From Anaerolineae bacterium (GTDB lineage: Bacteria > Chloroflexota > Anaerolineae > 4572-78 > J111), in assembly GCA_020433835.1 (NCBI GenBank), contig JAGRBY010000120.1:1-14473 (forward strand): a DNA stretch of 14,473 nt. The letters are read 5' to 3'. Under the pieces are notes generated by a model. The model was not told where the DNA came from. It saw nothing but the letters and a program-made list of their open reading frames with translations, and made no database searches. The position numbers were made by a program, and so were the translations under genes. Shown here in pieces: positions 1 to 7,720 of this stretch; positions within the stretch are counted from its first letter, which is position 1, and each line of letters opens with the position of its first letter.

Positions 1-2087
1 TAATGGAAGGCAAACCCGATTTTAAGGGGCAGTTTAGAAATCTCTTACAAAGTTTTGCCACGGATGTCGATCGCTACGACAGCAGCGCTACCACTGCCCA
101 AGAACAAGACTGGGCATCAGAGCTGTCGGAAACCCAACAACAAGCCGATACCATAGCCGCCGATCTAATTCGGCTGCGCGATGCCCAAGATTTTTCACTG
201 TTTCATATCGAAGATGCCGAAGTTAAGCTCAATGCCTTTTTGGCCCACAACGTTCGTGTGGCTCGCCCTGAAGATGATGCTCTTTATCAAAACGCCGTAA
301 GCGGCATGCAAGAATATCTCAACGAAATGTCGCTAGCAATTGCCTCATATCTGGCCTCGCCCGATCCTTCTGAATTGGTACGATTTGATGAAGGCGTAAT
401 CGGGTTTCAACATCACCATAATATCTTCGAGGCGCTCGTCCAAAATTCAGAAGAACAGTTTTGGAGTAACTACATCGGCAACCTATTCAATCAGATTAAG
501 ATCACGGGCACCTTTTTAATGCGTGGGCGCGACCGGCAGCAGCAGCAGTTTGCCACGTTTGCCGACTTGTTGCATCAAGCGGGTGATGAGATACTGGTCG
601 GCCAAATTCAGCCCCATGCTGCCGAAAACCTGGCGGCAACCCAACAACAACTGGCTACGGCGATGAATTTGGCAATAGCCAGCAGCCTGTTAGTCGCGGC
701 CTTATCCTCAGTGGTGGCCGGGGTGGTCACCTGGCCACTGTTGCGGCGAATTGATACCGGTATCGGCGCATTGGTACGGGGAGCCAGACGTGTGGCGGAC
801 GGTGATCTTTCTGAACCGGTTTCACTCTCCGGTGATGATGAACTGGGCCAACTGGCTGATGCCTTTGATGGGATGATGGCCGAACTGGCCGTTCGAGAGC
901 GGCGCCTGACGGCCCGTTTATCGGAATTGGAGGCCCTGCGCCAAGTTAGCCTCCAGTTAACCAGCACGCTGGACCCTGATCGGGTCCTCGATACCATTGC
1001 CTCCAGCGCCTTGCGTCTGGTCAACGCTGCGGAAGTCCGCATTTTTGTCTATAATCAGAAAGACCTGCAATTTGCAGCCAGTGTTGCCGCCGACAGCGTT
1101 GAAGGCCGGCCGCCGCGTGTTCCGCGTGATGATGGTATCACCGTGACGGCGGCCCAAACCGGACAACCCCAGGTCATTAATAACGCCGCCGAGCATCCAC
1201 TCTACACCGTGCCGGAAATGCGCGAGTGGGGGATTAAAGCTGCCGCCGCCTTTCCCCTAAAACAAAACAATCTGGTTGCGGGCGTGATGGGCGTGTCGCT
1301 GAAGGACCGCGCCTCCTTTAGCGACGACAACCTGCGCATCTTACAGTTACTCTCTGACCAGGCCGCTATTGCGCTAGCCAACGCCCGGCTGTACGAACGG
1401 CTAGCCGTGCGCGAAGCCCGACTGCGGACGCTGGCTGAGCAGCTTTCGCAAATCCAGGAGGAAGAGCGGCGGCGCATCGGTTTAGATTTGCACGATGGTC
1501 TCACCCAATTGCTGTTAAGCGCCAATATGCACCTCAACACCCTCACGGCGTTAGTTAACGGATTAGACGCTCAGGCTGCTGGGGAATTACATAGAGGTCA
1601 GGCCCGGTTACGTGAAGCCATCAAGGAGGCACGCTGGGTGGTTTCGGAACTGCGCCCGGCGGCATTGGAAGATTTCGGCTTGGTTTCCGGTCTGCACCAA
1701 TACGCCACCGATCTGGCCGAGCTGGAACAGTGGCAGCTTGAATTTGTCGATGATTTGGAACGCATTAAGCTCAACCCCGTTCTGGAAACCGCCATCTTTC
1801 GTATCGCCCAAGAGGCTCTAACCAACGCCCGCAAATACGCCCACCCCGACCGGGTGCGGGTCTCGCTGCATCTTAAGCGGCCCAACCTGGTGCTGGAAAT
1901 ACGCGATTGGGGACGCGGCTTTAACCTGGATAAGATCGGCAAAACCAACGGCAGCGCCCATTTTGGCCTAACCGGTATGCGCGAGCGAGCGGTACTGCTG
2001 GGTGGCGACCTGCATGTTGAGAGTCAACCCAACGAGGGGACAAAAATTACAGCCTACATCCCACTTTACGCTGTGGAGGAAAAATGA
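1..2087 (+). CDS. Sensor histidine kinase, NarL/HisKA_3 type, with HAMP and GAF domains (5' end cut by window edge)
   Basis: Membrane sensor kinase that should autophosphorylate a histidine and pass the phosphate to the regulator encoded next. Numbering from the ATG at base 3: residues 1-220 are a helical, probably extracytoplasmic sensing region; 221-245 are a membrane helix; 244-297 HAMP; about 325-460 GAF; about 487-553 the HisKA_3 dimerisation region with phospho-acceptor His497 in LDLHDGL; about 595-690 an HATPase domain with N-box Asn608 (EALTNA), DWGRG at 635-639 and FGLTG at 654-658. Only the second membrane helix is visible. Such kinases normally have a first one before the sensing region, so the ATG at base 3 is probably internal and the gene starts outside the window. 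The stop overlaps the regulator start by 4 nt (ATGA). The sensed signal cannot be read; the GAF domain looks generic. Confidence 0.93.
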   Translation, partial: MEGKPDFKGQFRNLLQSFATDVDRYDSSATTAQEQDWASELSETQQQADTIAADLIRLRDAQDFSLFHIEDAEVKLNAFLAHNVRVARPEDDALYQNAVSGMQEYLNEMSLAIASYLASPDPSELVRFDEGVIGFQHHHNIFEALVQNSEEQFWSNYIGNLFNQIKITGTFLMRGRDRQQQQFATFADLLHQAGDEILVGQIQPHAAENLAATQQQLATAMNLAIASSLLVAALSSVVAGVVTWPLLRRIDTGIGALVRGARRVADGDLSEPVSLSGDDELGQLADAFDGMMAELAVRERRLTARLSELEALRQVSLQLTSTLDPDRVLDTIASSALRLVNAAEVRIFVYNQKDLQFAASVAADSVEGRPPRVPRDDGITVTAAQTGQPQVINNAAEHPLYTVPEMREWGIKAAAAFPLKQNNLVAGVMGVSLKDRASFSDDNLRILQLLSDQAAIALANARLYERLAVREARLRTLAEQLSQIQEEERRRIGLDLHDGLTQLLLSANMHLNTLTALVNGLDAQAAGELHRGQARLREAIKEARWVVSELRPAALEDFGLVSGLHQYATDLAELEQWQLEFVDDLERIKLNPVLETAIFRIAQEALTNARKYAHPDRVRVSLHLKRPNLVLEIRDWGRGFNLDKIGKTNGSAHFGLTGMRERAVLLGGDLHVESQPNEGTKITAYIPLYAVEEK

Positions 2088-2752
2088 GCGAGGAGATTCA
2101 AAAAAAGATCCGCGTGCTTATCGTCGATGACCATCCGATGGTACGTGAGGGACTGCACAGCATGCTAACCGCGCCCGATATTGAAGTGGTCGGCCAGGCC
2201 GGCAGTGGTCATGAAGCCATCGAGCAATTCAAACAATTAGAACCCGATGTTACCCTAATGGATATTCGCATGCCGGACATGGACGGTCTGGATGCCCTGC
2301 AAGCCATTAACGGTTTAGATCTCTCCACGCGAGTAATCATCATTACCACCTATCGCAGCACGGCTTACCTGCTGCGTGCCCTGGCCGGTGGGGCCGCCGG
2401 CTTTGTGCTGAAGGACATTCCTCGCGAAGAACTGCTAAACACCGTCCGCGCCGTAGCCAGAGGTGAATCGCGGGTAGACCGTGAATTTCTACAGAATGTC
2501 CTGCGCAACCTGGATAACTCTCCCGAAGACGAGCCTGACGAAGCTCCGCTGCTGCTGGAGCCGCTGACCCCCCGTGAGATGGATGTGCTGCGCCTACTGG
2601 TTGAAGGCTTGACCAACCAGGGCATCGCCCACGCGCTCGTGCTTAGCCCAACCACGGTCAAAAGTTATCTGCAAACCGTCTTTAAAAAGCTCGATGTCTC
2701 CGACCGCACCCAGGCCGCAGTTAAGGCCATCCGGTTGGGGCTGGTTAAGTAG
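2084..2752 (+). CDS. Response regulator, NarL/FixJ family (receiver plus LuxR-type HTH)
   Basis: Cytoplasmic DNA-binding response regulator, 222 aa, the usual length for the family. The receiver domain spans about 9-125, with acidic residues Asp15 and Asp16, phospho-acceptor Asp60 (LMDIRMPD), Thr88 and Lys110. An acidic linker (about 145-158) leads to a LuxR-type helix-turn-helix at about 160-222, starting with LTPREMDVLRLL and containing the recognition segment SPTTVKSYL. GGAGGA at 2075-2080 lies 3 nt before the ATG. The ATGA overlap with the kinase gene implies translational coupling and fixed stoichiometry, so the kinase is very likely its partner. Target genes cannot be inferred; the following genes are convergent and need not be regulated by it. 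Confidence 0.96.
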   Translation: MSEEIQKKIRVLIVDDHPMVREGLHSMLTAPDIEVVGQAGSGHEAIEQFKQLEPDVTLMDIRMPDMDGLDALQAINGLDLSTRVIIITTYRSTAYLLRALAGGAAGFVLKDIPREELLNTVRAVARGESRVDREFLQNVLRNLDNSPEDEPDEAPLLLEPLTPREMDVLRLLVEGLTNQGIAHALVLSPTTVKSYLQTVFKKLDVSDRTQAAVKAIRLGLVK

Positions 2753-2812
2753 TAACTAGTAACTGGTAATTAGAGACTCAGTCTCCAGTCTCCAATCTCC
2801 AGTCTCCGGTCT
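2753..2812. repeat. Degenerate short-word repeat between convergent genes
   Basis: The 60 nt between two converging stop codons consist of near-repeats: TAACTAGTAACTGGTAA (2752-2768), then AGTCTCC, AATCTCC, AGTCTCC-like words at 2780-2808. The block begins AGAGAC (2772-2777) and ends GTCTCT (2808-2813), so it can fold on itself, and GAGACT/AGTCTC at 2773-2785 forms a small hairpin. It could end transcription from both sides, but there is no T-tract of the intrinsic type. Related words recur at 7731-7793 and 12530-12570. Confidence 0.5.
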
Positions 2813-3976
2813 CTATTTGCTCTTCAGCAACGCCCCCGCACAAGCTTTTTTAATCCATTGGGTGACAAGTAACTGATCGGTGTCGGCCAGGTCGACCGGG
2901 TCGCCGTTGAGAGTGCGCAAGGATGCTGCCGCGGGCCAGGGTAGGGTCTCGCCGTGAGGCAGAACCAGGGTGGCGGCTTCGGTAGTGGCAAAGGGGCGCA
3001 GTGCCTGAAAAACAATGTAGCGCCCGTTTTCCCCGGCAATGATCTCGGCCAGTGTGTCTTCGTCACGATAATTATGGCGTTTTGCTTTCATTCGGCCAAA
3101 TTGGGCAGTGGTTTTATTGGCTTTGAAGAAGGGGGCGCGCGTGGGGCGCGGCCATTCGGCTCGCAGTCCGGCAGGATTATGCTCGATGCGGCGGCAGAGA
3201 TCGACGATGCCGGTGGCGGCCTGACCGGAGTGGCTCAGGTGGCGCAGGTCGAGCCGAACGGTGTGCAGTCCGGCCTGGCGCAGCGCGATCAGGCGGTCGA
3301 GAATGAATTGCTCTTTGTCGAGAAACATCAGCGTACCGTGTCGGGTCTCGATGGTGGGGAAGAGGCGCAGACTGCTCGCCTCATCCGGTGTGGCGAGGGC
3401 CTCGACATAGGGCGCGGTTTCGTCGTCATCAGCCGCAAGGGGTTGGGCCAGCAGCGAGCGCGGCGAGTAGAAGAGCAAAATCGGGCCGACACCTAACACT
3501 TCGCAGCTAACAGGCAAACGGCGGCAGTATTCGACCAGCTTCTCTTCGGGCAGCTCAATAGACAGGATCAGCCGTGCCAGCGACGGGCGAAAGATATCGC
3601 ACCAGCCCTTGAGCGCAGGCCAATTGTGGTTGCCGGTTTCGACAATAAGCTGCAAAGGCAGATTGGGATGCTGTGTGTGCAGCCAGTGGGCTGCTCCAAT
3701 ATCGCTGACGCGTACCGCATCGAACATCGACAGAAACGGGCCGGTGAGTTGGGCGCGGGCATCGGTCATCAGGCGTTCAGGCATAAGAGCATCCCAAACC
3801 AGCACCGGGCGCAGCTGCTGCTGTCGAGCAGACAGAGCTAACTGCCCGGCCTCTTCGAGCGAGAGCCGCCCCTGTCGGGCCAGCAAGGCCGGTTCGAGCA
3901 GTACTTCGGCCAGGTTATCGGCCTGGGCGCAGTGGTCGATATCGGTTTGATTGGTGGCGAAGGTCGTGAAGTTCAT
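2813..3976 (-). CDS. U32-family protein, diverged and lacking the Fe-S cysteines
   Basis: A 387-aa paralogue of the peptidase U32 family, despite the name mostly RNA- or quinone-hydroxylating enzymes (TrhP, RlhA, UbiU/UbiV). Barrel-like features remain: LQLIVETGNHNWPALKGW (about 108-125), RLILSIELPEEKL (135-147) and a strand-rich SCEVLGVGPILLFYSPRSL (157-175). This last segment lines up with the cysteine-bearing signature of the neighbour, but both cysteines are replaced, and there is no later CxxxC. The KIEGRMK motif is also lost, replaced by VRLDLRHLS (about 240-248). A C-terminal extension (285-387) contains ANKTTAQF. The gene is 64 nt downstream of a canonical U32 gene on the same strand, so a partner or regulatory role is plausible, loosely like paired TrhP1/TrhP2 or UbiU/UbiV. 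No Shine-Dalgarno precedes the ATG; the leader is pyrimidine-rich repeat. Start is therefore uncertain; family assignment is fairly sure. Confidence 0.72.
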   Translation of the reverse strand: MNFTTFATNQTDIDHCAQADNLAEVLLEPALLARQGRLSLEEAGQLALSARQQQLRPVLVWDALMPERLMTDARAQLTGPFLSMFDAVRVSDIGAAHWLHTQHPNLPLQLIVETGNHNWPALKGWCDIFRPSLARLILSIELPEEKLVEYCRRLPVSCEVLGVGPILLFYSPRSLLAQPLAADDDETAPYVEALATPDEASSLRLFPTIETRHGTLMFLDKEQFILDRLIALRQAGLHTVRLDLRHLSHSGQAATGIVDLCRRIEHNPAGLRAEWPRPTRAPFFKANKTTAQFGRMKAKRHNYRDEDTLAEIIAGENGRYIVFQALRPFATTEAATLVLPHGETLPWPAAASLRTLNGDPVDLADTDQLLVTQWIKKACAGALLKSK

Positions 3977-4040
3977 CGGTATTAGGGGTAAGGGGTAGGG
4001 AGTGGGGATTAAGGAAAATCGACTTCCACCCCTCTACGCT
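3977..4040. repeat. G/A-rich word repeat between the two U32 genes
   Basis: On the plus strand this 64-nt spacer reads as variations on ATTAGGGGTAAGGGGTAGGGAGTGGGG (3981-4007 in outline). GTAGGGAGTGGGG at 3995-4007 can pair imperfectly with CCACCCCTCTAC at 4026-4037. On the coding (minus) strand it leaves a C/T-rich leader without a visible ribosome binding site just before the 2813-3976 start codon. Function unknown; it might modulate read-through between the two genes. Confidence 0.45.
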
Positions 4041-5279
4041 CTATTCTATGCTTTCTGCTTCTTGATTGACAATGCGGACTACGTTGAAAGGCGCGACGTT
4101 CGCTAGAGCCTCGGTTCGAGGTAGACAAACGACGCTGTCTTTGCGCATGGCGTCGATGGCGTGGCCGGTGACGTCATACAGGTGATCGACCTGCCAGCCG
4201 ACGGGTTGATGGTTGAAGGGTAAAATTTCGATAGCGTCGCCGGTGGTCAGGGGTTCGAGCAGGCGCAGTACGATGGTGTCAGATTGGGTTTCGACGACCA
4301 GGCCCAGGTAGTGGTGGCTGCCGGTGTTGATGCCGCCGATTTGGCCGAAGACGGAATTCGGCCCGGCGGGTGTGTCGAGCGACCCGCTAAAATAGTCGCG
4401 ATGGGGCATTGTTTGCAGTTCGTGGCTGAGCCGGTTAAGTAGATCGGCATTCAAAGTGCCGTCGGCGTAGGCGTCGATGAGTTGGCGGTAAGTTTTGACG
4501 GTGGTGGCGACGTAAAGCGACGACTTCATGCGCCCCTCGATTTTGAGTGAGCAGATGCGCTGGCTAAAGAAATCGGCAATGCTATGGACGCCCCACAGAT
4601 CTTTAGACGACATAAAGGTGCGCGGTGTCGCGTCGAGTAGGTCGTTGACGGAGATAACGGTGTCGGTGGCGGCGTGAAGTTGGTAGGGCAGGCGGCAGGA
4701 TTGCACACAGCCACCCCGGTTTGAGTCGCGTCCGGCGGTGAAGTTGGAGATAGTGCAGTGGCCGGAGTAGGCCATACACATCGCCCCGTGGGTGAACATC
4801 TCGACGTCGATACCGGCCTGCTGCTGAATGCGACCGGCCTCGGTCACGGTTAGCTCACGGCCCACAATCAGCCGCCGAACGCCCAGGGCTTTCCAGACGT
4901 GGGCGGCTTCGCTGTTGAGACAGGAGGCCTGGGTTGAGAGATGGATGTCGATATCGCAGCTCTGGCGGGCTGCGCTGAGTACGCCTAAATCGGAAATGAT
5001 GAGGGCATCGATGCCAATCGCTTCGAGGAAGCGGCAGTAGCTATCAAGGCCCTCGAAGTCGTCATCGTGCAGAAAGGCGTTGAGGGTGATGTACAGCTTG
5101 GCACCGTGATGATGGGCAAAGGCGGCACCTTCGGCCAACTCCGCATCGCTGAAGTTATCGGCCCGGGCGCGCAGCCCGTAGCGCGGGCCGCCCACGTAAA
5201 CGGCATCGGCCCCATAGGCCACCGCTACTTTGAGACGCTCTATATTTTTCGCCGGAGCGAGTAATTCGGGTTTGAACAT
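4041..5279 (-). CDS. Peptidase U32 family protein, TrhP-like (tRNA 5-hydroxyuridine synthesis)
   Basis: A 412-aa cytoplasmic protein. It opens with FKPELLAPAKN, the typical U32 start, which supports this ATG. The U32 signature EMFTHGAMCMAYSGHC (160-175) is complete. Cys168, Cys175, Cys191 and Cys195 (the last two in GGCVQSCR) are in place to hold a 4Fe-4S cluster, and SLKIEGRMKS (244-253) follows. A beta-rich C-terminal domain from about 320 (VFGQIGGINTG onwards) matches the U32 C-terminal domain found in TrhP (YegQ). From family knowledge, TrhP uses prephenate in forming 5-hydroxyuridine at tRNA position 34. Length is slightly below E. coli TrhP and far below RlhA; UbiU and UbiV lack the C-terminal domain. 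It lies upstream of a cysteine-less paralogue. No Shine-Dalgarno is visible; AT-rich word repeats abut the start codon. Exact substrate is inferred. Confidence 0.88.
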   Translation of the reverse strand: MFKPELLAPAKNIERLKVAVAYGADAVYVGGPRYGLRARADNFSDAELAEGAAFAHHHGAKLYITLNAFLHDDDFEGLDSYCRFLEAIGIDALIISDLGVLSAARQSCDIDIHLSTQASCLNSEAAHVWKALGVRRLIVGRELTVTEAGRIQQQAGIDVEMFTHGAMCMAYSGHCTISNFTAGRDSNRGGCVQSCRLPYQLHAATDTVISVNDLLDATPRTFMSSKDLWGVHSIADFFSQRICSLKIEGRMKSSLYVATTVKTYRQLIDAYADGTLNADLLNRLSHELQTMPHRDYFSGSLDTPAGPNSVFGQIGGINTGSHHYLGLVVETQSDTIVLRLLEPLTTGDAIEILPFNHQPVGWQVDHLYDVTGHAIDAMRKDSVVCLPRTEALANVAPFNVVRIVNQEAESIE

Positions 5280-5280
5280 G

Positions 5281-5316
5281 ATGAACTATGAATTATGAGG
5301 GATGAATTATGAATTA
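5281..5316. repeat. AT-rich word repeat abutting a start codon
   Basis: ATGAACTATGAATTATGA followed by GATGAATTATGAATTA: imperfect copies of an 11-nt word, ATGAATTATGA. It begins 2 nt upstream (minus strand) of the TrhP-like gene's ATG and occupies the place where a ribosome binding site would be expected. Confidence 0.6.
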
Positions 5317-5370
5317 GACGGTGGCGATTAGGGTTTGAAAGTTGACGATTGCCGTTACTTGCAAATTTCT

Positions 5371-5561
5371 AAACTCCACAAACTCCTAAGAAGCTGTTTG
5401 AAAAGCCTCAAAGGGTCCACAGATGAACACAGATTCTCACAGATACTATCAATAGTCAGATAAAAATCAGTGACTATCTGTGACAATCTGTGGACAACTC
5501 TGTAAACACTGACTTTTTAAACAGCTTCTAAACTCCACAAACTCCTAAACTCCACAAACTC
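5371..5561. repeat. 17-nt direct repeat interrupted by a palindromic element
   Basis: The word AAACTCCACAAACTCCT occurs at 5371-5387, exactly again at 5530-5546, and for 15 nt at 5547-5561. The last two copies are tandem. The first is separated from them by the 5389-5529 palindrome. Identity of the flanks extends to 19 nt (through AA). Either the element landed in an existing tandem array, or it generated an unusually long target duplication. Confidence 0.7.
5389..5529. repeat. Palindromic, MITE-like intergenic element (about 141 bp)
   Basis: Ends are inverted repeats: AGAAGCTGTTTGAAAAG (5389-5405) and CTTTTTAAACAGCTTCT (5513-5529), 16 of 17 positions complementary. Inside, GTCCACAGAT and CTCACAGATA on the left face TATCTGTGAC and ATCTGTGGAC on the right. 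TAGTCA/TGACTA close the centre. The whole can fold into one long hairpin and has no coding capacity. The ACAGAT/ATCTGT motif resembles dispersed palindromes I know from other environmental bacteria, but copies cannot be counted here. Confidence 0.65.
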
Positions 5562-5615
5562 TCTTATTATCTTAATCAAAAAGAGGGGGCTGGCAATTTG
5601 GAGAGGCGTTTGGGA

Positions 5616-5802
5616 GCATTTCAGTTTGGGGGCAGACTTTTTTGAAAAAGCATCCCGAGTAGCCGGAGCATCGCGGAGGCGTATCGAGGGGTGCGGCTAC
5701 AACGACGATTCGAGGGCCAACCCGCACCCCTCGATACACGCTTCACTTTGTTTCGCGTTACTCGGGATGCTAGACTTGAAACTCGCCCCATAACTGAAAC
5801 GC
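5616..5802. repeat. Second palindromic element (about 187 bp) with nested perfect inverted repeats
   Basis: Three nested pairs share one centre. Outer: 5616-5633 with 5785-5802 (15 of 18). Middle: AGCATCCCGAGTA (5649-5661) with TACTCGGGATGCT (5759-5771), perfect 13 nt. Inner: GTATCGAGGGGTGCGG (5681-5696) with CCGCACCCCTCGATAC (5722-5737), perfect 16 nt. Each half therefore reads CCGCACCCCTCGATAC, a variable stretch of about 20 nt, then TACTCGGGATGCT; two such units sit head to head. No ORF. Likely a dispersed repeat or a non-autonomous mobile element; it lies just ahead of the haloperoxidase promoter. Confidence 0.68.
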
Positions 5803-5822
5803 ACCTGGAAAAGCCTACATAA

Positions 5823-5851
5823 TTGACTCTCGTTAATGAACGTTGTACGAT
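5823..5851 (+). promoter_or_regulatory. Sigma-70-like promoter for the haloperoxidase gene
   Basis: TTGACT (5823-5828), a 17-nt spacer, then TACGAT (5846-5851). The predicted start lies near 5858, giving a leader of about 38 nt to the ATG at 5896. It begins 20 nt after the 187-bp palindrome ends. Confidence 0.5.
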
Positions 5852-5895
5852 TTAATTATCCAATTTTCGGTTGATCTATAGTGGGAGGGAGAACC

Positions 5896-7701
5896 ATGAA
5901 GAGACAGCCTGGGCGGCTTATCCGCCTGCTTTTTGGAATGGGGATGATGCTGATTTTGTTTGCCGGTTGGCCCTTATCGGCCCAAGGTCAACCCCCGGCC
6001 TCGTCAAAACAACAGCAACCATGTTATACCTGTCACGTTCCACCACCTCCGCCCCCTGGGTGGCAGCAGCGAAATCACCTCGAACCCTCGACGACTATGC
6101 CGGACTCGATGTTACCGCCTGCGGAGACTCCTCAGAGTACGCCTGCAGGTCTCACCTCTTATCATTTCGAACCCAGTGTCGTGGTAAAGTGGAACGAACT
6201 GATGTTAGCAGCCGTTCGCAATGGGCCGCCGCGCCCAACCGTCATTTCCCGCTCTTTATATATGGTTCATGCCGCCATGTACGATGCCTGGAGTGCGTAT
6301 GATACCGTGGCCGAACCCACTGTGCCCGGTTATGTTGTGCGCCAGCCGGTCGAAGCCCATACTCAAGACAATCAGGCGGCTGCGGTCAGCCAGGCAGCAT
6401 ACCATATGCTGGCTGCGCAATTCCCTGAATACGAACAGAGCACGCACTCCTTCAGCCGGATGATGCAGGTGCTGGGTTATGAAATTGTAGACAGTGGTGA
6501 TACATCTAACCCGGCCGGGATCGGATATCTGGCTGCTCAGGGTGTGCTCGAATCGCGTCAGGATGATGGCTCGAATGTGGCCAACAACTATGCCGATATC
6601 ACCTCGGATGTTTACCCCGAACTGTACAAGCCGGTCAACAGCGCCGACCCCGGCACCGGCAAAGTACCGGGCCAGGCCGCCTTCGATCCCAACCACTGGC
6701 AGCCGCTGCGCGTGCCAACCGGCTATATTGTTGATTCGTCCGGTGTACCGGTAATAGACCCCACCCAGACCAACAGTTATAAAGATCAAGCCTTTTTAAC
6801 GCCCCATTGGGGAGCGGTAAAACCGTTTGCTCTCACATCGGGCGACCAGTTTCGCCCACCGGCTCCTCCTCAACAGGGTTCTAACGAACCTTATACCGAT
6901 GCTTTGGGCCACACCATGCTCTCTGACGAGGCCTATCGTCGGCAATTTAACGAAGTGTTGATGTTTAATTCTACGTTGACCGATGAGATGAAATGCATCG
7001 CCGAGTATTGGGCCGATGGGCCGCGCTCGGAGACACCGCCGGGCCATTGGAACGCTCTGGCCCACGGCATCTCCTACCGTGATCGTCATACGATTGCCGA
7101 CGATGTAAAACTTTATCTGGCTCTCAACGGGGCGCTGTTTGATGCCAGCATTTCCGCCTGGGATGCCAAACGCGCCTACGATTCCGTTCGCCCGGCGTCG
7201 GCTATTCGGCATATGTATTACGGCCAGTTTATTCGAGCCTGGGCCGGCCCCAATAACGGCTCTCAGCAAATTTTGGGCGAACAGTGGCAGCCATATCAGG
7301 CTCTCACTTTTGTAACCCCCGCCTTTCCTGAATATGTGTCGGGTCACAGTACCTTTAGCGCCGCTGCCGCCGAGATATTGACCCGTTTTACAGGCGCAAA
7401 CCGGTTTTATGACGGCAGAACTGTCCTCTATGATGATTTCAACGGCGATGGCGTGCCTGATATGCTGGGAGAGCACGTTATCAAGGTAGGCGGTAATATG
7501 TTTGAGTTCAGCCCGCAAAAGGTGATTGTTTTACAGTGGAATACATTCCAAGAGGCAGCTGATGAGGCCGGTATCTCGCGGTTGTACGGAGGTATCCACA
7601 TTCAAGATGCGGATCGATACGGGCGGCGCATGGGTAAAGATATTGCTGATGGGGCTTACGCACTGGCCGAGCAATATTGGACTGGAACTATCGAGCGGTG
7701 A
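5896..7701 (+). CDS. Exported vanadium-dependent haloperoxidase (PAP2-related) with N-terminal CxxCH
   Basis: A 601-aa enzyme predicted to oxidise halide with peroxide, or, less likely, to act as a related acid phosphatase. Residues 1-32 are a signal peptide (MKRQPGRLIRLL, hydrophobic core, cut near SAQGQ). All active-site residues known from fungal vanadium chloroperoxidase have counterparts with matching spacing: Lys425 and Arg432 in KRAYDSVRPASAIR; Ser482, Gly483, His484 in VSGHSTFSAA; Arg562 and vanadate-ligand His568 in RLYGGIH. Right after the signal peptide comes CYTCH (43-47) and a run of prolines. This is a heme-c-type motif with no room for a normal cytochrome fold. The ATG at 5896 is preferred over GTG at 5881 because GGGAGGGAG lies 5 nt before it and the signal peptide then starts properly. 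It appears monocistronic. The halide cannot be told from sequence. Confidence 0.9.
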   Translation: MKRQPGRLIRLLFGMGMMLILFAGWPLSAQGQPPASSKQQQPCYTCHVPPPPPPGWQQRNHLEPSTTMPDSMLPPAETPQSTPAGLTSYHFEPSVVVKWNELMLAAVRNGPPRPTVISRSLYMVHAAMYDAWSAYDTVAEPTVPGYVVRQPVEAHTQDNQAAAVSQAAYHMLAAQFPEYEQSTHSFSRMMQVLGYEIVDSGDTSNPAGIGYLAAQGVLESRQDDGSNVANNYADITSDVYPELYKPVNSADPGTGKVPGQAAFDPNHWQPLRVPTGYIVDSSGVPVIDPTQTNSYKDQAFLTPHWGAVKPFALTSGDQFRPPAPPQQGSNEPYTDALGHTMLSDEAYRRQFNEVLMFNSTLTDEMKCIAEYWADGPRSETPPGHWNALAHGISYRDRHTIADDVKLYLALNGALFDASISAWDAKRAYDSVRPASAIRHMYYGQFIRAWAGPNNGSQQILGEQWQPYQALTFVTPAFPEYVSGHSTFSAAAAEILTRFTGANRFYDGRTVLYDDFNGDGVPDMLGEHVIKVGGNMFEFSPQKVIVLQWNTFQEAADEAGISRLYGGIHIQDADRYGRRMGKDIADGAYALAEQYWTGTIER

Positions 7702-7720
7702 GGACTCAAAACTTCCACGA

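Noticed and set aside
2954..3496. 180-aa plus-strand ORF opposite the Cys-less U32 gene
   Set aside because: Fully antisense to a gene with recognisable family features; low-complexity Gly/Gln-rich translation typical of a shadow frame.
5371..5561. CRISPR-like repeats
   Set aside because: Only three short copies, two directly tandem without a spacer, and the intervening sequence is itself a palindrome; no cas genes.
6796..7518. 240-aa minus-strand ORF opposite the haloperoxidase
   Set aside because: It covers the haloperoxidase active-site region in antisense and shows no family resemblance.
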